Notes: a model not told the origin generated them from the sequence alone. A stretch of 64,000 nucleotides of DNA from Mycolicibacter kumamotonensis (GCF_002086285.1 NZ_MVHU01000005.1:1-64000), one strand, 5' to 3'. Counted from the first letter of the stretch, positions 39,524 to 51,463 are shown. Made by a program: numbers and translations.

Positions 39524-40441
39524 CTATCGCGAAGGGGTGCCGGCGGCCATCGCCCGATACCCTTCCCGCACGCTCGGGTACCGGGGCGCCCAGCCCGCGT
39601 CCGCGTGGAAACGCGCGTTGCTGACACGTAGTGATCGGGTTATCGATGTGGTGCGATCCCCGAGCAGAAGGGCCAACCGGCCCGGCCCGGCGATCCACGG
39701 TTTGGCGCCGACGGCCTCGGCCAGCGCTTGGGTGTGCTGCTTCTTGGTGACGGGTTCGTCGTCGACGACGTTGTAGGTACCGGCGGGGCATGTCAGAGCG
39801 GCGGCCACGGCGCCGGCCGCATCAGGGAGGTATATCGATGACATGTAGGAATCCCGGCGGCCGGCCTGGAAAGCGACGTGATGACGGGCCAGGTCCATGA
39901 TCTGTTCGCTGTGGGCCGCGCCCGGCCCATAGAACTGTCCGAAGCGCAGAATCACTGCGTCACCGCCGGTTTCGGCGAATCGCCGGGCGCTGGATTCTGC
40001 GGCGTGGTTCCCCGATGCAATCGGATAGTGGTCCACGGCCGAGTCCTCGTCGAGCCAGCGGTCCCCGCCGTCGTGGTAAATCATCACCACCGACTCCTGC
40101 ACCACTCGCGGGACTGCCGCGGCCAACGCTGCGTCGACGACCGTCGCCGACCCCTCGGTACGTATCCGCTCGCATGCGGCCCAGGCGGATTGGAGAAGGA
40201 ACCGCTGCGGAGAAGGGAGCGCGGAGGCCATATTCACCACCGCGTCGTGGCCATGGAAGGCTTTGGTAAGTGCGTTCCGGTCGAACAATGACACGCGAAT
40301 CGGCCTGGCGCCCTGGCTGATTAGAACCGCCGCTTTGGCGTCACTTCTGGCCATTGCCGTGACCTCGTGCCCAGCGGCGATCAACGCGGGCACCGTGTGG
40401 CTACCGATTGCGCCGGTGCCACCCGTGACGAATACGCGCAC
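39524..40441 (-). CDS. NAD-dependent epimerase/dehydratase family protein
   Basis: A 305-residue extended SDR. It opens RVFVTGGTGAIGSHTV (Rossmann GxxGxxG). MIYHDGG and ILRFGQFYGPG follow the usual plan, but the canonical YxxxK is not obvious (DHYPIASGNHAAE stands in that region), so catalysis may be atypical. The GTG at 40441 has GGAGGT seven bases upstream; the frame continues upstream without support. Substrate unknown. It is not part of the core Rv3393-Rv3396c order and looks like an insertion. Confidence 0.82.
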   Translation of the reverse strand: MRVFVTGGTGAIGSHTVPALIAAGHEVTAMARSDAKAAVLISQGARPIRVSLFDRNALTKAFHGHDAVVNMASALPSPQRFLLQSAWAACERIRTEGSATVVDAALAAAVPRVVQESVVMIYHDGGDRWLDEDSAVDHYPIASGNHAAESSARRFAETGGDAVILRFGQFYGPGAAHSEQIMDLARHHVAFQAGRRDSYMSSIYLPDAAGAVAAALTCPAGTYNVVDDEPVTKKQHTQALAEAVGAKPWIAGPGRLALLLGDRTTSITRSLRVSNARFHADAGWAPRYPSVREGYRAMAAGTPSR

Positions 40442-40576
40442 TGCGGGCACCTCCGTATCGGTCACCCACCGGAGACTGGTGATATCACCGGCGCAATCCG
40501 ATTTGAACTCATCACACCACAACTCCGCTGGTGCGCAAGTGACAGCTGTTACTCGCAGGTCGGCGCGGCCCGGAGA

Positions 40577-42130
40577 TCACTCCCACTCGATGGTGCCGGG
40601 CGGTTTGCTGGTGATGTCCAGCACGACCCGGTTGACCTCGGCCACCTCGTTGGTGATCCGGGTGGAGATGCGCTCCAGCACCTCGTAGGGCACCCGCGTC
40701 CAGTCGGCGGTCATGGCGTCCTCGCTGGACACCGGCCGCAACACGATCGGATGCCCGTAGGTGCGGCCGTCGCCCTGCACCCCGACCGAGCGGATGTCGG
40801 CCAGCAGCACCACCGGGCACTGCCAGATCTGGTGGTCCAGACCGGCGGCGGTCAACTCCTCGCGGGCTATCGCGTCGGCTTGGCGCAGTGTCGCCAACCG
40901 CTCGCCGGTGACCTCGCCGACGATCCGGATCCCCAACCCCGGGCCCGGGAACGGCTGGCGCTCAACGATCACCTCCGGCAATCCCAATTCACGCCCGACC
41001 GCACGCACTTCGTCCTTGAACAGCAGCCGCAGCGGCTCCACGAGGGTGAACTTCAGATCATCCGGCAGTCCGCCGACGTTGTGGTGGCTCTTGATGTTCG
41101 CGGTGCCGGCGCCCCCACCGGATTCCACCACGTCGGGATACAGCGTGCCCTGCACCAGGAAGTTGATCTCTTCATCGGCGGCCAGATCACGCACCGCGCC
41201 CTCGAAGGCGCGAATGAACTGGCGGCCGATGATCTTTCGCTTGCCCTCGGGATCGGACACCCCCATCAGCGCGTCGAGGAATACCTCGGCGGCATCCACC
41301 GTGACCAGCCTTGCCCCGGTGGCGGCGACGAAGTCCTCCTGCACCTGCTCGCGTTCCCCGGCGCGCAACAGCCCGTGGTCGACGAACACACACGTCAGCC
41401 GGTCGCCGATGGCGCGCTGCACCAGCGCCGCGGCCACCGCGGAGTCCACCCCACCGGACAATCCGCAGATGGCATGGCCGTCTCCGATCTGGGCCCGCAC
41501 CTGTTCGATCAGCGCATCGGCGATGTTGGCGGGCGTCCAGGCCGCGTCGATGCCGGCGAACTCGTGCAGGAACCGGCTGAGCACCCGTTGCCCGTAGGGG
41601 GTGTGGATCACCTCCGGGTGGTACTGCACCCCGGCCAGCCGGCGGGCCCGGTTCTCGAACGCGGCCACCGGCGCGCCGGCGGTGCTGGCCACCACCGCGA
41701 ACCCGTCCGGCGGGTCGGTCACCGCGTCGCCGTGGCTCATCCACACCGGCTGGGTGCTCGGGAAGCCCGAATGGAGTTCGCCGCCGGTCACTTTCAGTTC
41801 GGTGCGGCCGTACTCACTGGTGCCGGTCCGCTCGACGGTGCCGCCGAGTGCGGCCGCCATGGCCTGGAAGCCGTAGCAGATGCCGAACACCGGCACGTCG
41901 AGGTCGAACAGCGCCGGATCGAGCCGGGGGGCGCCGTCGGCGTAGACACTGGCCGGCCCGCCGGACAGCACGATCGCCCGCGGTTCACGCGCGGCGATCT
42001 CCTCGACGGTCGCGGTGTGCGGGACGACTTCGGAGAACACCCGCGCCTCCCGGACCCGGCGCGCGATCAGTTGGGCATACTGCGCGCCGAAGTCGATGAC
42101 CAACACGGGGCGAGGCGATGGAGACGACAC
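40577..42130 (-). CDS. guaA: GMP synthase (glutamine-hydrolysing)
   Basis: A 517-residue enzyme aminating XMP to GMP. The class I amidotransferase domain has GICYGFQ with the nucleophile Cys and GVQYHPEV; the ATP-pyrophosphatase domain has [18 protein letters not shown]; and the dimerisation domain ends [35 protein letters not shown]. Ortholog of Rv3396c. GTG 42130 gives the expected N-terminus before [16 protein letters not shown], and a TAAACT -10 lies seven bases upstream, suggesting a leaderless mRNA. guaB3 and guaB2 lie 6 kb further on. Confidence 0.96.
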   Translation of the reverse strand: MSSPSPRPVLVIDFGAQYAQLIARRVREARVFSEVVPHTATVEEIAAREPRAIVLSGGPASVYADGAPRLDPALFDLDVPVFGICYGFQAMAAALGGTVERTGTSEYGRTELKVTGGELHSGFPSTQPVWMSHGDAVTDPPDGFAVVASTAGAPVAAFENRARRLAGVQYHPEVIHTPYGQRVLSRFLHEFAGIDAAWTPANIADALIEQVRAQIGDGHAICGLSGGVDSAVAAALVQRAIGDRLTCVFVDHGLLRAGEREQVQEDFVAATGARLVTVDAAEVFLDALMGVSDPEGKRKIIGRQFIRAFEGAVRDLAADEEINFLVQGTLYPDVVESGGGAGTANIKSHHNVGGLPDDLKFTLVEPLRLLFKDEVRAVGRELGLPEVIVERQPFPGPGLGIRIVGEVTGERLATLRQADAIAREELTAAGLDHQIWQCPVVLLADIRSVGVQGDGRTYGHPIVLRPVSSEDAMTADWTRVPYEVLERISTRITNEVAEVNRVVLDITSKPPGTIEWE

Positions 42131-42137
42131 CAAAGAG

Positions 42138-42143
42138 AGTTTA
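42138..42143 (-). promoter_or_regulatory. -10 element TAAACT for leaderless guaA
   Basis: On the reverse strand TAAACT is followed by CTCTTTG and then the guaA GTG. A TANNNT hexamer seven bases before the start codon, with no Shine-Dalgarno, is the usual layout of leaderless mycobacterial transcripts. Confidence 0.55.
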
Positions 42144-42213
42144 GTGGCCGCAAAACTCAGCCGATCCGACGGCGGGCATGGTGAAGTGGACACCAGCGGA
42201 AGGAGGGCCGACC

Positions 42214-42978
42214 GTGTCCGAGCTGCTCGGGCTGCCCCGAACGGTGCGCGCCTGCCTGTTCGACCTCGACGGTGTGCTCACCGACACCGCCAGCGTGCAC
42301 ACCAAGGCATGGAAGGCCATGTTCGACGCCTACCTGGCCCAGCGCGCCGAGCGCACCGGCGCGCCGTTCGTGCCGTTCGACCCGGCGGAGGACTACCTGC
42401 GCTTCGTCGACGGCCGGAAACGCGACGACGGGGTGCGCGCCTTTCTGGCCAGCCGCGACATCGTGCTGCCCGACGGCGGCGACGACGACCCGCCCGACGC
42501 CGAAACCGTGCACGGCCTGGGCAACCGCAAGAACGCGGCGTTCCTCGAGACGCTGCAGGCCGACGGGGTGGAGGTGTTCGAAGGCTCGCGGCGCTACCTG
42601 GTGGCGGTCACCGAGGCGGGCCTGGCCACCGCGGTGGTGTCAGCCAGCGCCAACGCCGGCGAAGTGCTGGCGATCACCGGCCTGGACAAGTTCATCGCAC
42701 AGCGTGTCGACGGGGTGACCCTGCGCACCGAACACATCGCGGGCAAGCCGGCCCCGGACTCGTTCCTACGGGCGGCGCAGCTGCTCGGTGTGCCACCCGC
42801 AGCAGCCGCGGTATTCGAAGATGCACTATCGGGGGTGGCGGCCGGACGGGCCGGCGGGTTTGGATTCGTGGTGGGCGTCGATCGGGTGGGGCAGGCCGAA
42901 GACCTGCGCAGCCATGGCGCCGATGTCGTCGTCACCGATCTGGAGGAACTGTTGCGAAGGCAAGCCGATGATTCCTGA
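42214..42978 (+). CDS. HAD hydrolase, beta-phosphoglucomutase-like
   Basis: A 254-residue HAD protein with motif [25 protein letters not shown] (motif II), [13 protein letters not shown] (motif III lysine) and [11 protein letters not shown] (motif IV). The extra Asp after DLD and the following THTKAW-like cap ([11 protein letters not shown]) are those of beta-phosphoglucomutases. Ortholog of Rv3400. GTG 42214 has GGAAGGAGG seven bases ahead and is preferred over ATG 42178. It overlaps the next gene by 11 bases. The pair would convert a disaccharide and phosphate to glucose plus beta-glucose-1-phosphate and on to glucose-6-phosphate. Confidence 0.92.
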   Translation: MSELLGLPRTVRACLFDLDGVLTDTASVHTKAWKAMFDAYLAQRAERTGAPFVPFDPAEDYLRFVDGRKRDDGVRAFLASRDIVLPDGGDDDPPDAETVHGLGNRKNAAFLETLQADGVEVFEGSRRYLVAVTEAGLATAVVSASANAGEVLAITGLDKFIAQRVDGVTLRTEHIAGKPAPDSFLRAAQLLGVPPAAAAVFEDALSGVAAGRAGGFGFVVGVDRVGQAEDLRSHGADVVVTDLEELLRRQADDS

Positions 42979-45328
42979 GGACTATTTTCCGATCGAGCCG
43001 TGGCAGCTCCGCGAAGCCCGGCTCGACCTGGATCTGCTCGGGCAGACCGAATCCCTGTTCACACTGTCCAACGGGCACATCGGGTTGCGGGGCAACCTCG
43101 ACGAGGGCGAGCCCTACGCCCTGCCCGGCACCTACCTGAACTCGTTCTACGAGGTGCGGCCGCTGCCCTACGCCGAGGCCGGGTTCGGCTATCCGCAGGC
43201 CGGCCAGACCGTCGTCGACGTGACCAACGGCAAGATCATCCGGCTGATGGTCGACGACGAGCCGTTCGACGTCCGCTACGGCGAACTGGTCGACCACGAG
43301 CGCATCCTCGACATGCGGGCGGGCACCCTGACCCGCCGCGTGCACTGGCACTCCCCGGCCGGCAAGCAGGTCAAGGTGCACTCGGTCCGACTGGTGTCAC
43401 TGGCCCAGCGCAGCGTCGCGGCCATCGAGTACGTCGTCGAGGCGGTCGGCGAATTCGTTCGTGTGACAGTGCAATCCGAGCTGGTCGCCAACGAGGACCA
43501 GCCGCCGACATCCGGCGATCCACGGGTCGCGGCGATCCTGGAGAACCCGCTGGAGGCCGTGGAACGGGAGAACACCGACCGCGGCGCGGTGCTGGTGCAC
43601 CGCACCCGGGCCAGTGGGCTGATGATGGCCGCGGCCATGCACCACGAGATCGAGGTGCCCGGACGGGTCCAGGTCAACACCATGGCGATTCCCGACGTGG
43701 CGGCGACCACCGTGGTGTGCGGGCTGCGCCCGGGACAGAAACTGCGGATCATCAAGTACTTGGCCTACGGCTGGTCCAGCGAGCGGTCCCGGCCCGCGCT
43801 GCGCGACCAGGCCGTCGCCGCGCTGACCGGAGCCCGCTACAGCGGCTGGCAGGGCCTGCTCGACGCCCAACGCGCCTACCTCGACGAATTCTGGGACGGC
43901 GCCGACGTCGAGGTCGACGGCGATCCGGACTGCCAGCAGGCCGTCCGCTTCGCGCTCTTCCACCTGCTGCAGGCCAGCGCGCGCGCCGAACGCCGGGCGA
44001 TTCCCAGCAAGGGCCTGACCGGAACCGGGTATGACGGCCACACCTTTTGGGACACTGAGGGTTTCATCCTTCCGGTGCTGACGTACACCGCTCCGCACGC
44101 GGCGGCCGATGCGCTGCGCTGGCGCTCATCGACACTCGATCTGGCCCGCGATCGGGCGACCGAACTCGGGCTGGCCGGGGCGGCGTTCCCGTGGCGGACG
44201 ATCCGTGGCCAGGAGTGCTCGGGGTACTGGCCGGCCGGGACGGCGGCCTGGCACATCAACGCCGACATCGCGGCGGCGTTCGAGCAGTACCGGATCGTCA
44301 CCGGGGACGGTTCCCTGGAGGGCGAGTGCGGGCTGGCGGTGCTGGTCGAGACCGCGCGGCTGTGGCGGTCACTGGGTCACCACGACCGGCACGGCGTGTG
44401 GCACCTGTCCGGCGTGACCGGGCCCGACGAGTACACCGCGATCGTCCGGGACAACGTGTTCACCAATCTGATGGCCGCCCACAACCTGCGCACCGCCGCC
44501 GAGGCGTGCGCACGCCATCCCGATGCCGCTCACGAGATGGATGTCACCACCGAGGAGATGGCCGGCTGGCGAGACGCGGCCGACGCGACGCACATCCCCT
44601 ACGACGAGGAACTCGGCGTGCACCCGCAGTGTGAAGGCTTCACCTCCGCCGCGGAGTGGGACTTCGACAACCGGACCACCTACCCGTTGCTGCTCAACGA
44701 ACCCTATGTGCGGCTCTACCCGGCCCAGGTGGTCAAGCAGGCCGACGTCCTGCTGGCCATGCACTGGCGCAGCCACCTGTTCAGCCCCGAAGAGAAGGCC
44801 CGCAACGTCGACTACTACGAGCGGCGCACGGTGCGGGACTCCTCCCTGTCGGCGTGCACCCAGGCGGTGATGTGCGCCGAGGTGGGGCATCTGGAACTGG
44901 CCCACGACTACACCTACGAAACGGCGTTCGTCGACCTGCGCGATCTGCACGACAACACCCGCGAGGGACTGCACCTGGCGGCGCTGGCCGGGACGTGGCT
45001 CTCATTGGTGGCCGGGTTCGGCGGCCTGCGGGACGACGAAGGCATGCTGGCGCTGGATCCGGCTCTGCCGGAGGGGATCTCACGGCTTCGATTCCGGTTG
45101 CGCTGGAGGGGGTTCCGCGTCACGGTCTGCGCCACCGACAATGACGTCACCTACACGCTGCGCGACGGGCCCGACGGCCGGCTGATGATCCACCACGGCG
45201 GCAAGGAACTCGAACTGACCACGCAGGCACCCACGACGGTGCCGGCGCGCCGGCGCGAACCGCTGCTGCCGCCGCCGCAGCAGCCGCCCGGCCGCGAACC
45301 CAACCACCGCCGCCGCGTCGCGCGGTGA
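42968..45328 (+). CDS. GH65 disaccharide phosphorylase (trehalose/maltose type)
   Basis: A 786-residue glycoside hydrolase family 65 protein, same length as Rv3401. The N-terminal beta-sandwich opens with [13 protein letters not shown]; the (alpha/alpha)6 barrel has [15 protein letters not shown], and the general acid is E488 in [17 protein letters not shown] and a phosphate-binding region follow. The last 25 residues are a disordered Pro/Arg tail. It probably phosphorolyses trehalose or a related alpha-glucoside, and the preceding phosphoglucomutase-like gene supports a phosphorylase over a hydrolase. Substrate specificity is not settled by the sequence. Confidence 0.92.
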   Translation: MIPEDYFPIEPWQLREARLDLDLLGQTESLFTLSNGHIGLRGNLDEGEPYALPGTYLNSFYEVRPLPYAEAGFGYPQAGQTVVDVTNGKIIRLMVDDEPFDVRYGELVDHERILDMRAGTLTRRVHWHSPAGKQVKVHSVRLVSLAQRSVAAIEYVVEAVGEFVRVTVQSELVANEDQPPTSGDPRVAAILENPLEAVERENTDRGAVLVHRTRASGLMMAAAMHHEIEVPGRVQVNTMAIPDVAATTVVCGLRPGQKLRIIKYLAYGWSSERSRPALRDQAVAALTGARYSGWQGLLDAQRAYLDEFWDGADVEVDGDPDCQQAVRFALFHLLQASARAERRAIPSKGLTGTGYDGHTFWDTEGFILPVLTYTAPHAAADALRWRSSTLDLARDRATELGLAGAAFPWRTIRGQECSGYWPAGTAAWHINADIAAAFEQYRIVTGDGSLEGECGLAVLVETARLWRSLGHHDRHGVWHLSGVTGPDEYTAIVRDNVFTNLMAAHNLRTAAEACARHPDAAHEMDVTTEEMAGWRDAADATHIPYDEELGVHPQCEGFTSAAEWDFDNRTTYPLLLNEPYVRLYPAQVVKQADVLLAMHWRSHLFSPEEKARNVDYYERRTVRDSSLSACTQAVMCAEVGHLELAHDYTYETAFVDLRDLHDNTREGLHLAALAGTWLSLVAGFGGLRDDEGMLALDPALPEGISRLRFRLRWRGFRVTVCATDNDVTYTLRDGPDGRLMIHHGGKELELTTQAPTTVPARRREPLLPPPQQPPGREPNHRRRVAR

Positions 45329-45332
45329 GGCC

Positions 45333-47063
45333 TCAGGCGATGCCGGAGGTCCAGCGCAGCGCGCCGACGGCCTGGTCGGGCACCGCCGGGTTCTTCGGCG
45401 CGATCGGGTCCAGCCGCCGGTAGGGCTCACCCTGGGCCGGCCGCTGGTCGGCCTCGCCCTTGTTCGGCCACAGTGACGCGGCCCGTTCGGCCTGGGCGGT
45501 GATCGACAGCGACGGGTTGACGCCGAGGTTGGCCGAGACCGCCGCGCCGTCCATCACGGCCAGCGTCGGGTAGCCGTACACCCGCTGGTAGGCGTCGATG
45601 ACACCGTGCTCGGGACTGTCGCCGATCGCGGCTCCACCCAAAAAGTGCGCGGTGAGCGGGATGTTGAACAGCTCGCCCCAGGTGCCCCCGGCCACGCCGT
45701 CGATCTTGGCGGCGATGCGGCGGGTGACCTCGTTGCCGACCGGGATCCAGCTCGGGTTCGGTTCGCCGTGCCCCTGCTTGCTGGAGTAGCGGCGGAAGCC
45801 GAGCTTGCCGCGTTTGGTGAAGGTGGTGATCGAGTTGTCCAGGTGCTGCATGACCAGCGCGATCACGGTGCGCTCGCTCCACTGCTTCGGATTCAGCAGC
45901 CGCAGGATGTGCGCCGGGTCCTCGCGGGCCTGGTCCACCAGCTGCCGCCAGCGCGGAACGTCGGTCCCCTTCGGACCCGCGCCGTCGGTCATCAGGGTCT
46001 GCAGCAGACCCATCGCGTTGGAGCCCTTGCCGTAGCGGACCGGTTCGACGTGGGTATCGGCGGTGGGGTGGATCGAGGAGGTGATCGCCACGCCGTGGGT
46101 CAGGTCCAGCTCCGGGTTGACCTTCAGCGTCGCCGCTCCGACGATCGATTCGGAGTTGGTGCGGGTCAGTACACCCAGCCGCGGCGACAGGTTGGGCAGT
46201 TTGCCCTTGTCCCGCATCTTGAACAGCAACCGCTGGGTGTTGTAGGTGCCGGCGGCCAGAATCAGATACCGCGCGGTGAAGGTCTTACGGTGCCGGCGTG
46301 CCCGCAGGCCGGTGCGCACCGTACGCACCTGCCACAGTCCGTCGGCTCCCTGCTCGAAGGCCGTCACCGTCGTCATCGGATGCACCTGTGCGCCAGCGGA
46401 TTCCGCCAGATACAGGTAGTTCTTCACCAGGGTGTTCTTGGCGCCCCAGCGGCAGCCCGTCATGCACTCGCCACACTCGATGCAGCCGGTGCGCTGCGGG
46501 CCGGCGCCGCCGAAGTAGGGGTCGGCCACCGTCTTGCCCGGGGCCTTGACCCCGCTGGCGCCGTCCGGGCCGAAGAACACCCCGACCGGGGTGGGCACGA
46601 ACGTGTCGCCCACCCCCATGTCGTCGGCGACCTGCTTGATGATGCGGTCGGCGTCGGTGAACGTCGGGTTCTTGACCACCCCGAGCATCCGCTGCGCCTG
46701 GTCGTAGTGCGGCATGAGCTCGGCGCGCCAGTCGGTGATGTGCGCCCACTGCTTGTCGGCGAAGAACGGCTCCGGCGGGACGTAGAGCGTGTTGGCGTAG
46801 TTCAGCGAACCGCCGCCCACCCCGGCGCCGGCCAGCACCATCACGTTGTCGAGCAGGTGGATTCGCTGGATGCCGTAGCAACCGAGCTTCGGCGCCCACA
46901 GGAACTCGCGCAGGTGCCAGGAGTTCTTGGCGAAGTCCGCGTCGGCGTAGCGGCGTCCCGCCTCCAAAACGCCTACGCGATAACCCTTCTCGGTCAGTCG
47001 CAGCGCGCTGACGCTGCCACCGAAACCCGAACCGATGATCAGTACGTCGTAATCCGGCTGCAT
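45333..47063 (-). CDS. choD: Cholesterol oxidase, GMC family
   Basis: A 576-residue FAD enzyme, ortholog of Rv3409c. The FAD motif is IIGSGFGGSVSALRL; AGAGVGGGSLNYANTLY is the GMC signature; CIECGECMTGCRWGAKNTL is a cysteine-rich insert. The C-terminal active-site block reads TAHFLGGAAIG and GVNPSLSITAQAER. ATG 47063 gives the family start QPDYDVLI; a second ATG five codons upstream is less likely. ChoD is annotated as cholesterol oxidase, but its part in sterol breakdown in mycobacteria is debated. It converges on the GH65 gene with four bases between, and the Rv3402c-Rv3408 block of M. tuberculosis is absent between them. Confidence 0.93.
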   Translation of the reverse strand: MQPDYDVLIIGSGFGGSVSALRLTEKGYRVGVLEAGRRYADADFAKNSWHLREFLWAPKLGCYGIQRIHLLDNVMVLAGAGVGGGSLNYANTLYVPPEPFFADKQWAHITDWRAELMPHYDQAQRMLGVVKNPTFTDADRIIKQVADDMGVGDTFVPTPVGVFFGPDGASGVKAPGKTVADPYFGGAGPQRTGCIECGECMTGCRWGAKNTLVKNYLYLAESAGAQVHPMTTVTAFEQGADGLWQVRTVRTGLRARRHRKTFTARYLILAAGTYNTQRLLFKMRDKGKLPNLSPRLGVLTRTNSESIVGAATLKVNPELDLTHGVAITSSIHPTADTHVEPVRYGKGSNAMGLLQTLMTDGAGPKGTDVPRWRQLVDQAREDPAHILRLLNPKQWSERTVIALVMQHLDNSITTFTKRGKLGFRRYSSKQGHGEPNPSWIPVGNEVTRRIAAKIDGVAGGTWGELFNIPLTAHFLGGAAIGDSPEHGVIDAYQRVYGYPTLAVMDGAAVSANLGVNPSLSITAQAERAASLWPNKGEADQRPAQGEPYRRLDPIAPKNPAVPDQAVGALRWTSGIA

Positions 47064-47124
47064 CGCACCAGTATGCACCAGCCGGTACCGGCGGTAGCAG
47101 GGTCGTCGAGGCTACATTTCCGCC

Positions 47125-47153
47125 CGTTTTTTGTCCCCGGGAGACGAAAAACG
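47125..47153 (-). terminator. Hairpin between guaB3 and choD
   Basis: CGTTTTTTGTC (47125-47135) and GACGAAAAACG (47143-47153) pair over 11 bp with one wobble around the loop CCCGGGA. It is nine bases past the guaB3 stop. With A/T at the base of the stem it is not a textbook terminator, yet it is the only strong structure separating guaB3 from choD. Confidence 0.4.
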
Positions 47154-47161
47154 CTCCGAGC

Positions 47162-48298
47162 TCAGCTCCCGACGGTCAGCCCGACTTTCTGAAATTCCTT
47201 GAGGTCGCAGTAGCCGGCCTTGGCCATCGACCGGCGCAGCCCGCCGACCAGGTTCAGCGACCCGAACGGGTCATCCGAGGGACCGTCGAGCACCTGCGCC
47301 AACCCCGGCCGCTCCCCGTAGGCGACCTGCATCAGCGCGCCGCGCGGCAAGGACGGGTGCGCGGCGGCCGACGGCCAGTACCAGCCGTCGCCCTGCGCCT
47401 CGGCCGCCGCCGCCAGCGGAGTACCCAGCACCACCGCGTCGGCACCACAGGCGATCGCCTTGGCCAGGTCCCCGGAGGTGTGGATGTCGCCGTCGGCCAG
47501 CACATGCACGTAGCGCCCGCCGGTCTCGTCGAGGTATTCGCGGCGGGCCGCGGCGGCGTCGGCGATCGCGGTGGCCATCGGCACGCTGATGCCCAGCACC
47601 TCATCGGAGGTGGTCACCCCCGAGGTGGAGCCGTAACCGACGATCACCCCGGCCGCGCCGGTGCGCATCAGGTGCAGTGCGGTGCGGTGGTCGAGCACCC
47701 CACCGGCCACCACCGGGATGTCGAGCTCGGAGATGAACGTCTTCAGGTTGAGCGGTTCGCCGTCGTTCGCTACCCGCTCGGCGGAGATGATCGTGCCCTG
47801 GATGACCAACAGATCGATACCGGCGGACACCAGTGCCGGCGTCAGCGCCTGGGCGTTCTGCGGGCTCACCCGCACCGCGGTGATCACCCCGGCCTCGCTG
47901 ATGCGCGCCACCGCGGCGCCGAGCAGCTCGGGGTTCAATGGCGCGGCGTGCAGCTGCTGGAGCAGCCGGATCGCCGCCTCCGGCTCCGGCTCCTTGGCCG
48001 CCACCTCGACGACCTGGGCGACCTTGCTCTCGACGTCGGCGTGCCGGCCGATCAGCCCCTCGCCGTTGAGCACCCCCAGACCGCCGAGGCGGCCCAGTTC
48101 GATCGCGAACTCCGGGGACACCAGCGCGTCGGTGGGGTGGGCCAGCACCGGGACCTCGAACCGGTAGGCGTCGAGCTGCCAGGCCGTTGAGACGTCCTTG
48201 GAGGAGCGGGTGCGCCGGGACGGCACGATGTTGATGTCGTCGAGCTCATAGGTACGTCGAGCGGTGCGGCCCATGCCGATCTCAACCATGTCACGCAT
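47162..48298 (-). CDS. guaB3: IMP dehydrogenase-like protein GuaB3
   Basis: A 378-residue TIM-barrel protein of the GuaB3 type found in actinobacteria (Rv3410c). It has MGRTARRTYELDDINIVPSRRTR at the start, VIVGYGSTSGVTT and CGADAVVLGTPLAAA, but no CBS domains and no catalytic-cysteine loop of the kind GSICTTR seen in GuaB2. In M. tuberculosis it is not an essential IMP dehydrogenase, and its reaction has been uncertain. It follows guaB2 by 59 bp in the same direction. ATG 48298 or the ATG three codons later (family start VEIGMGRT) may be used. Confidence 0.94.
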   Translation of the reverse strand: MRDMVEIGMGRTARRTYELDDINIVPSRRTRSSKDVSTAWQLDAYRFEVPVLAHPTDALVSPEFAIELGRLGGLGVLNGEGLIGRHADVESKVAQVVEVAAKEPEPEAAIRLLQQLHAAPLNPELLGAAVARISEAGVITAVRVSPQNAQALTPALVSAGIDLLVIQGTIISAERVANDGEPLNLKTFISELDIPVVAGGVLDHRTALHLMRTGAAGVIVGYGSTSGVTTSDEVLGISVPMATAIADAAAARREYLDETGGRYVHVLADGDIHTSGDLAKAIACGADAVVLGTPLAAAAEAQGDGWYWPSAAAHPSLPRGALMQVAYGERPGLAQVLDGPSDDPFGSLNLVGGLRRSMAKAGYCDLKEFQKVGLTVGS

Positions 48299-48357
48299 GA
48301 CGGGTCAGCCTCGTTTCTGTATTCGCTGCGCGAGAATGTGCCGGGACGAACGTCTGC

Positions 48358-49944
<1,587 letters not shown>

Positions 49945-50061
49945 CTACGCAGCCGGGGTAGAAGCCCATCTTAGTCGCGGCGTACAGCGGCTTCCGTCCC
50001 CCACCACCCTTGACGGTTATAACCGGCCGCTGGCGTTCTGACATGGGGTCTGCGTACCCTG

Positions 50062-50472
50062 ATGGGCGTGCGTGACCACCTGCCACCCGGTTTGCCGCCT
50101 GACCCGTTCGCCGACGATCCCCACGACCCGTCCGCTGCGCTGGACGCCGTCGAACCCGGCCAGCCTCTGGATCCGCAGGAGCGGACCGCGGTCGAGGCCG
50201 ACCTCGCCGACCTGGCGGTCTATGAGGCACTGCTGGCGCGCAGGGGAATCCGCGGCCTGGTGGTGTGCTGCGACGACTGCCAGCAGGACCACTACCACGA
50301 CTGGGACATGCTGCGCGCCAACCTGCTGCAGCTACTCATCGACGGCACCGTCCGCCCGCACGAGCCGGCCTACGACCCGGAGCCGGACAGCTACGTGACC
50401 TGGGATTACTGTCGCGGTTACGCCGACGCCTCGCTCAACGGGGCCACCTCGGAGGCCGACGGCTACCGCTGA
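50062..50472 (+). CDS. DUF5319 protein (Rv3412-like)
   Basis: A 136-residue soluble acidic protein with VVCCDDCQQDHYHDWDML (a Cys-Cys-x-x-Cys and His cluster that could hold zinc) and YDPEPDSYVTWDYCRGYADAS. It matches Rv3412 and DUF5319. TACCCT six bases before the GTG at 50068 could make a leaderless start there, two codons after the ATG. It is divergent from guaB2; GGTTATAACC (about 50015-50024) is a perfect palindrome in the shared promoter. Function unknown. Confidence 0.9.
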   Translation: MGVRDHLPPGLPPDPFADDPHDPSAALDAVEPGQPLDPQERTAVEADLADLAVYEALLARRGIRGLVVCCDDCQQDHYHDWDMLRANLLQLLIDGTVRPHEPAYDPEPDSYVTWDYCRGYADASLNGATSEADGYR

Positions 50473-50476
50473 GCCG

Positions 50477-51289
50477 TTACCGGTGCTGCCACTGTCCGCC
50501 GCGGTATCGCACCAGCTCAGCGGCCTCATCCCGCAGGCCGCACAACTCTTCCACGGAGTAGGACGCACTAGCAGCGTCGTTCACATCAATCAGCAGGCAC
50601 GCCAGCGCCCATCGCAACGGAATCAGTCCCAGCCGCTCGGTGTCCTGCAGTGCGGCCTGGGCCACCGCGCGCGCTCGGTCGACATGCCCCGCGCAGCACA
50701 GCGCGCCGGCCAGCACCACCTGGCTTTTGACCCGATGACGCGCCCCGGCATCCGGGGCGTCGTGGGTCTGCTCCAGGGCCTGCTCGGCGTGCCGCACCGC
50801 GGTGGCGCCGTCACCGGTGACCATCGCCAGTTCGGCCGTCACCCAGTTCCGGCGCACCGCCAGCCGGGACGGCGCGGGCGGCTCGGGCACCCGGCGCAGC
50901 AGTGCCGCCGAAGCGGCGAAGCGCCCGATGCCCAGCGCGTCGGCGGCAAGCCCCACCAGGGCATCGGCGGTGGCCTCGGGGTCGGCTTGCTGTTCGTTGC
51001 GGGCCAGGGCCAGCGCCCGGCCGTCCAGGCCGCGGGCGAGCTGGTGGCCGCCGAGTTGGCGCAGGAACGACGCCCGCGTGCTGTAAGCCAGCGAGGCCAA
51101 CGGGCCGGCCGGGGTCTGGCGCAGCAGCATCGCCAGGTCGGCGTCGGCACTGGCATAACGGCCCTGCCCGCCCGCGGCGACGGCGCGCAGCCACCGCTGC
51201 CGGGGAGTGGTCGCGGCGGGCAAAGGCCAGCGGCCGGGGGCACCGCCGAATGCCGCAGCAGCCAGCGCCGCGTCTGGGTCCTCGCTCAT
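50477..51289 (-). CDS. Conserved TPR-like protein (Rv3415c-like)
   Basis: A 270-residue, almost all-helical, Ala/Leu/Arg-rich protein with repeated helical pairs (RYASADADLAMLLRQTP, LADALGIGRFAASAALLRR, VRHAEQALEQTHDAP), suggesting a TPR-type scaffold. It matches Rv3415c, the gene left of whiB3 in M. tuberculosis. Its stop lies four bases from the convergent DUF5319 stop; in M. tuberculosis rsdA and sigD fill that gap. Role unknown. Confidence 0.82.
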   Translation of the reverse strand: MSEDPDAALAAAAFGGAPGRWPLPAATTPRQRWLRAVAAGGQGRYASADADLAMLLRQTPAGPLASLAYSTRASFLRQLGGHQLARGLDGRALALARNEQQADPEATADALVGLAADALGIGRFAASAALLRRVPEPPAPSRLAVRRNWVTAELAMVTGDGATAVRHAEQALEQTHDAPDAGARHRVKSQVVLAGALCCAGHVDRARAVAQAALQDTERLGLIPLRWALACLLIDVNDAASASYSVEELCGLRDEAAELVRYRGGQWQHR

Positions 51290-51433
51290 CGCTGCGCGAC
51301 GTTACGCGGCCGGGTCACCACCTCGGCGTCCACCCGGAAAAACATCCACTCTCAGGGAATGCCCACTGTCTTAGGTCACCCTTTCTTAACCGTTACGTGG
51401 GTCTAACTTCAGACGGTTTGGCTAGCGTCCCCT

Positions 51434-51463
51434 CAGCGCCGGAAATCAGCCGGCGCTGTTTTT
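51434..51463 (+). terminator. Terminator-like hairpin in the whiB3 leader
   Basis: CAGCGCCGG-AAATCAG-CCGGCGCTG is a perfect 9-bp stem followed directly by TTTTT, a textbook intrinsic terminator, 68 bases before the whiB3 ATG on the same strand. It could attenuate whiB3 or end a short RNA that starts upstream. The rest of the 241-bp gap shows no further clear motif. Confidence 0.7.
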
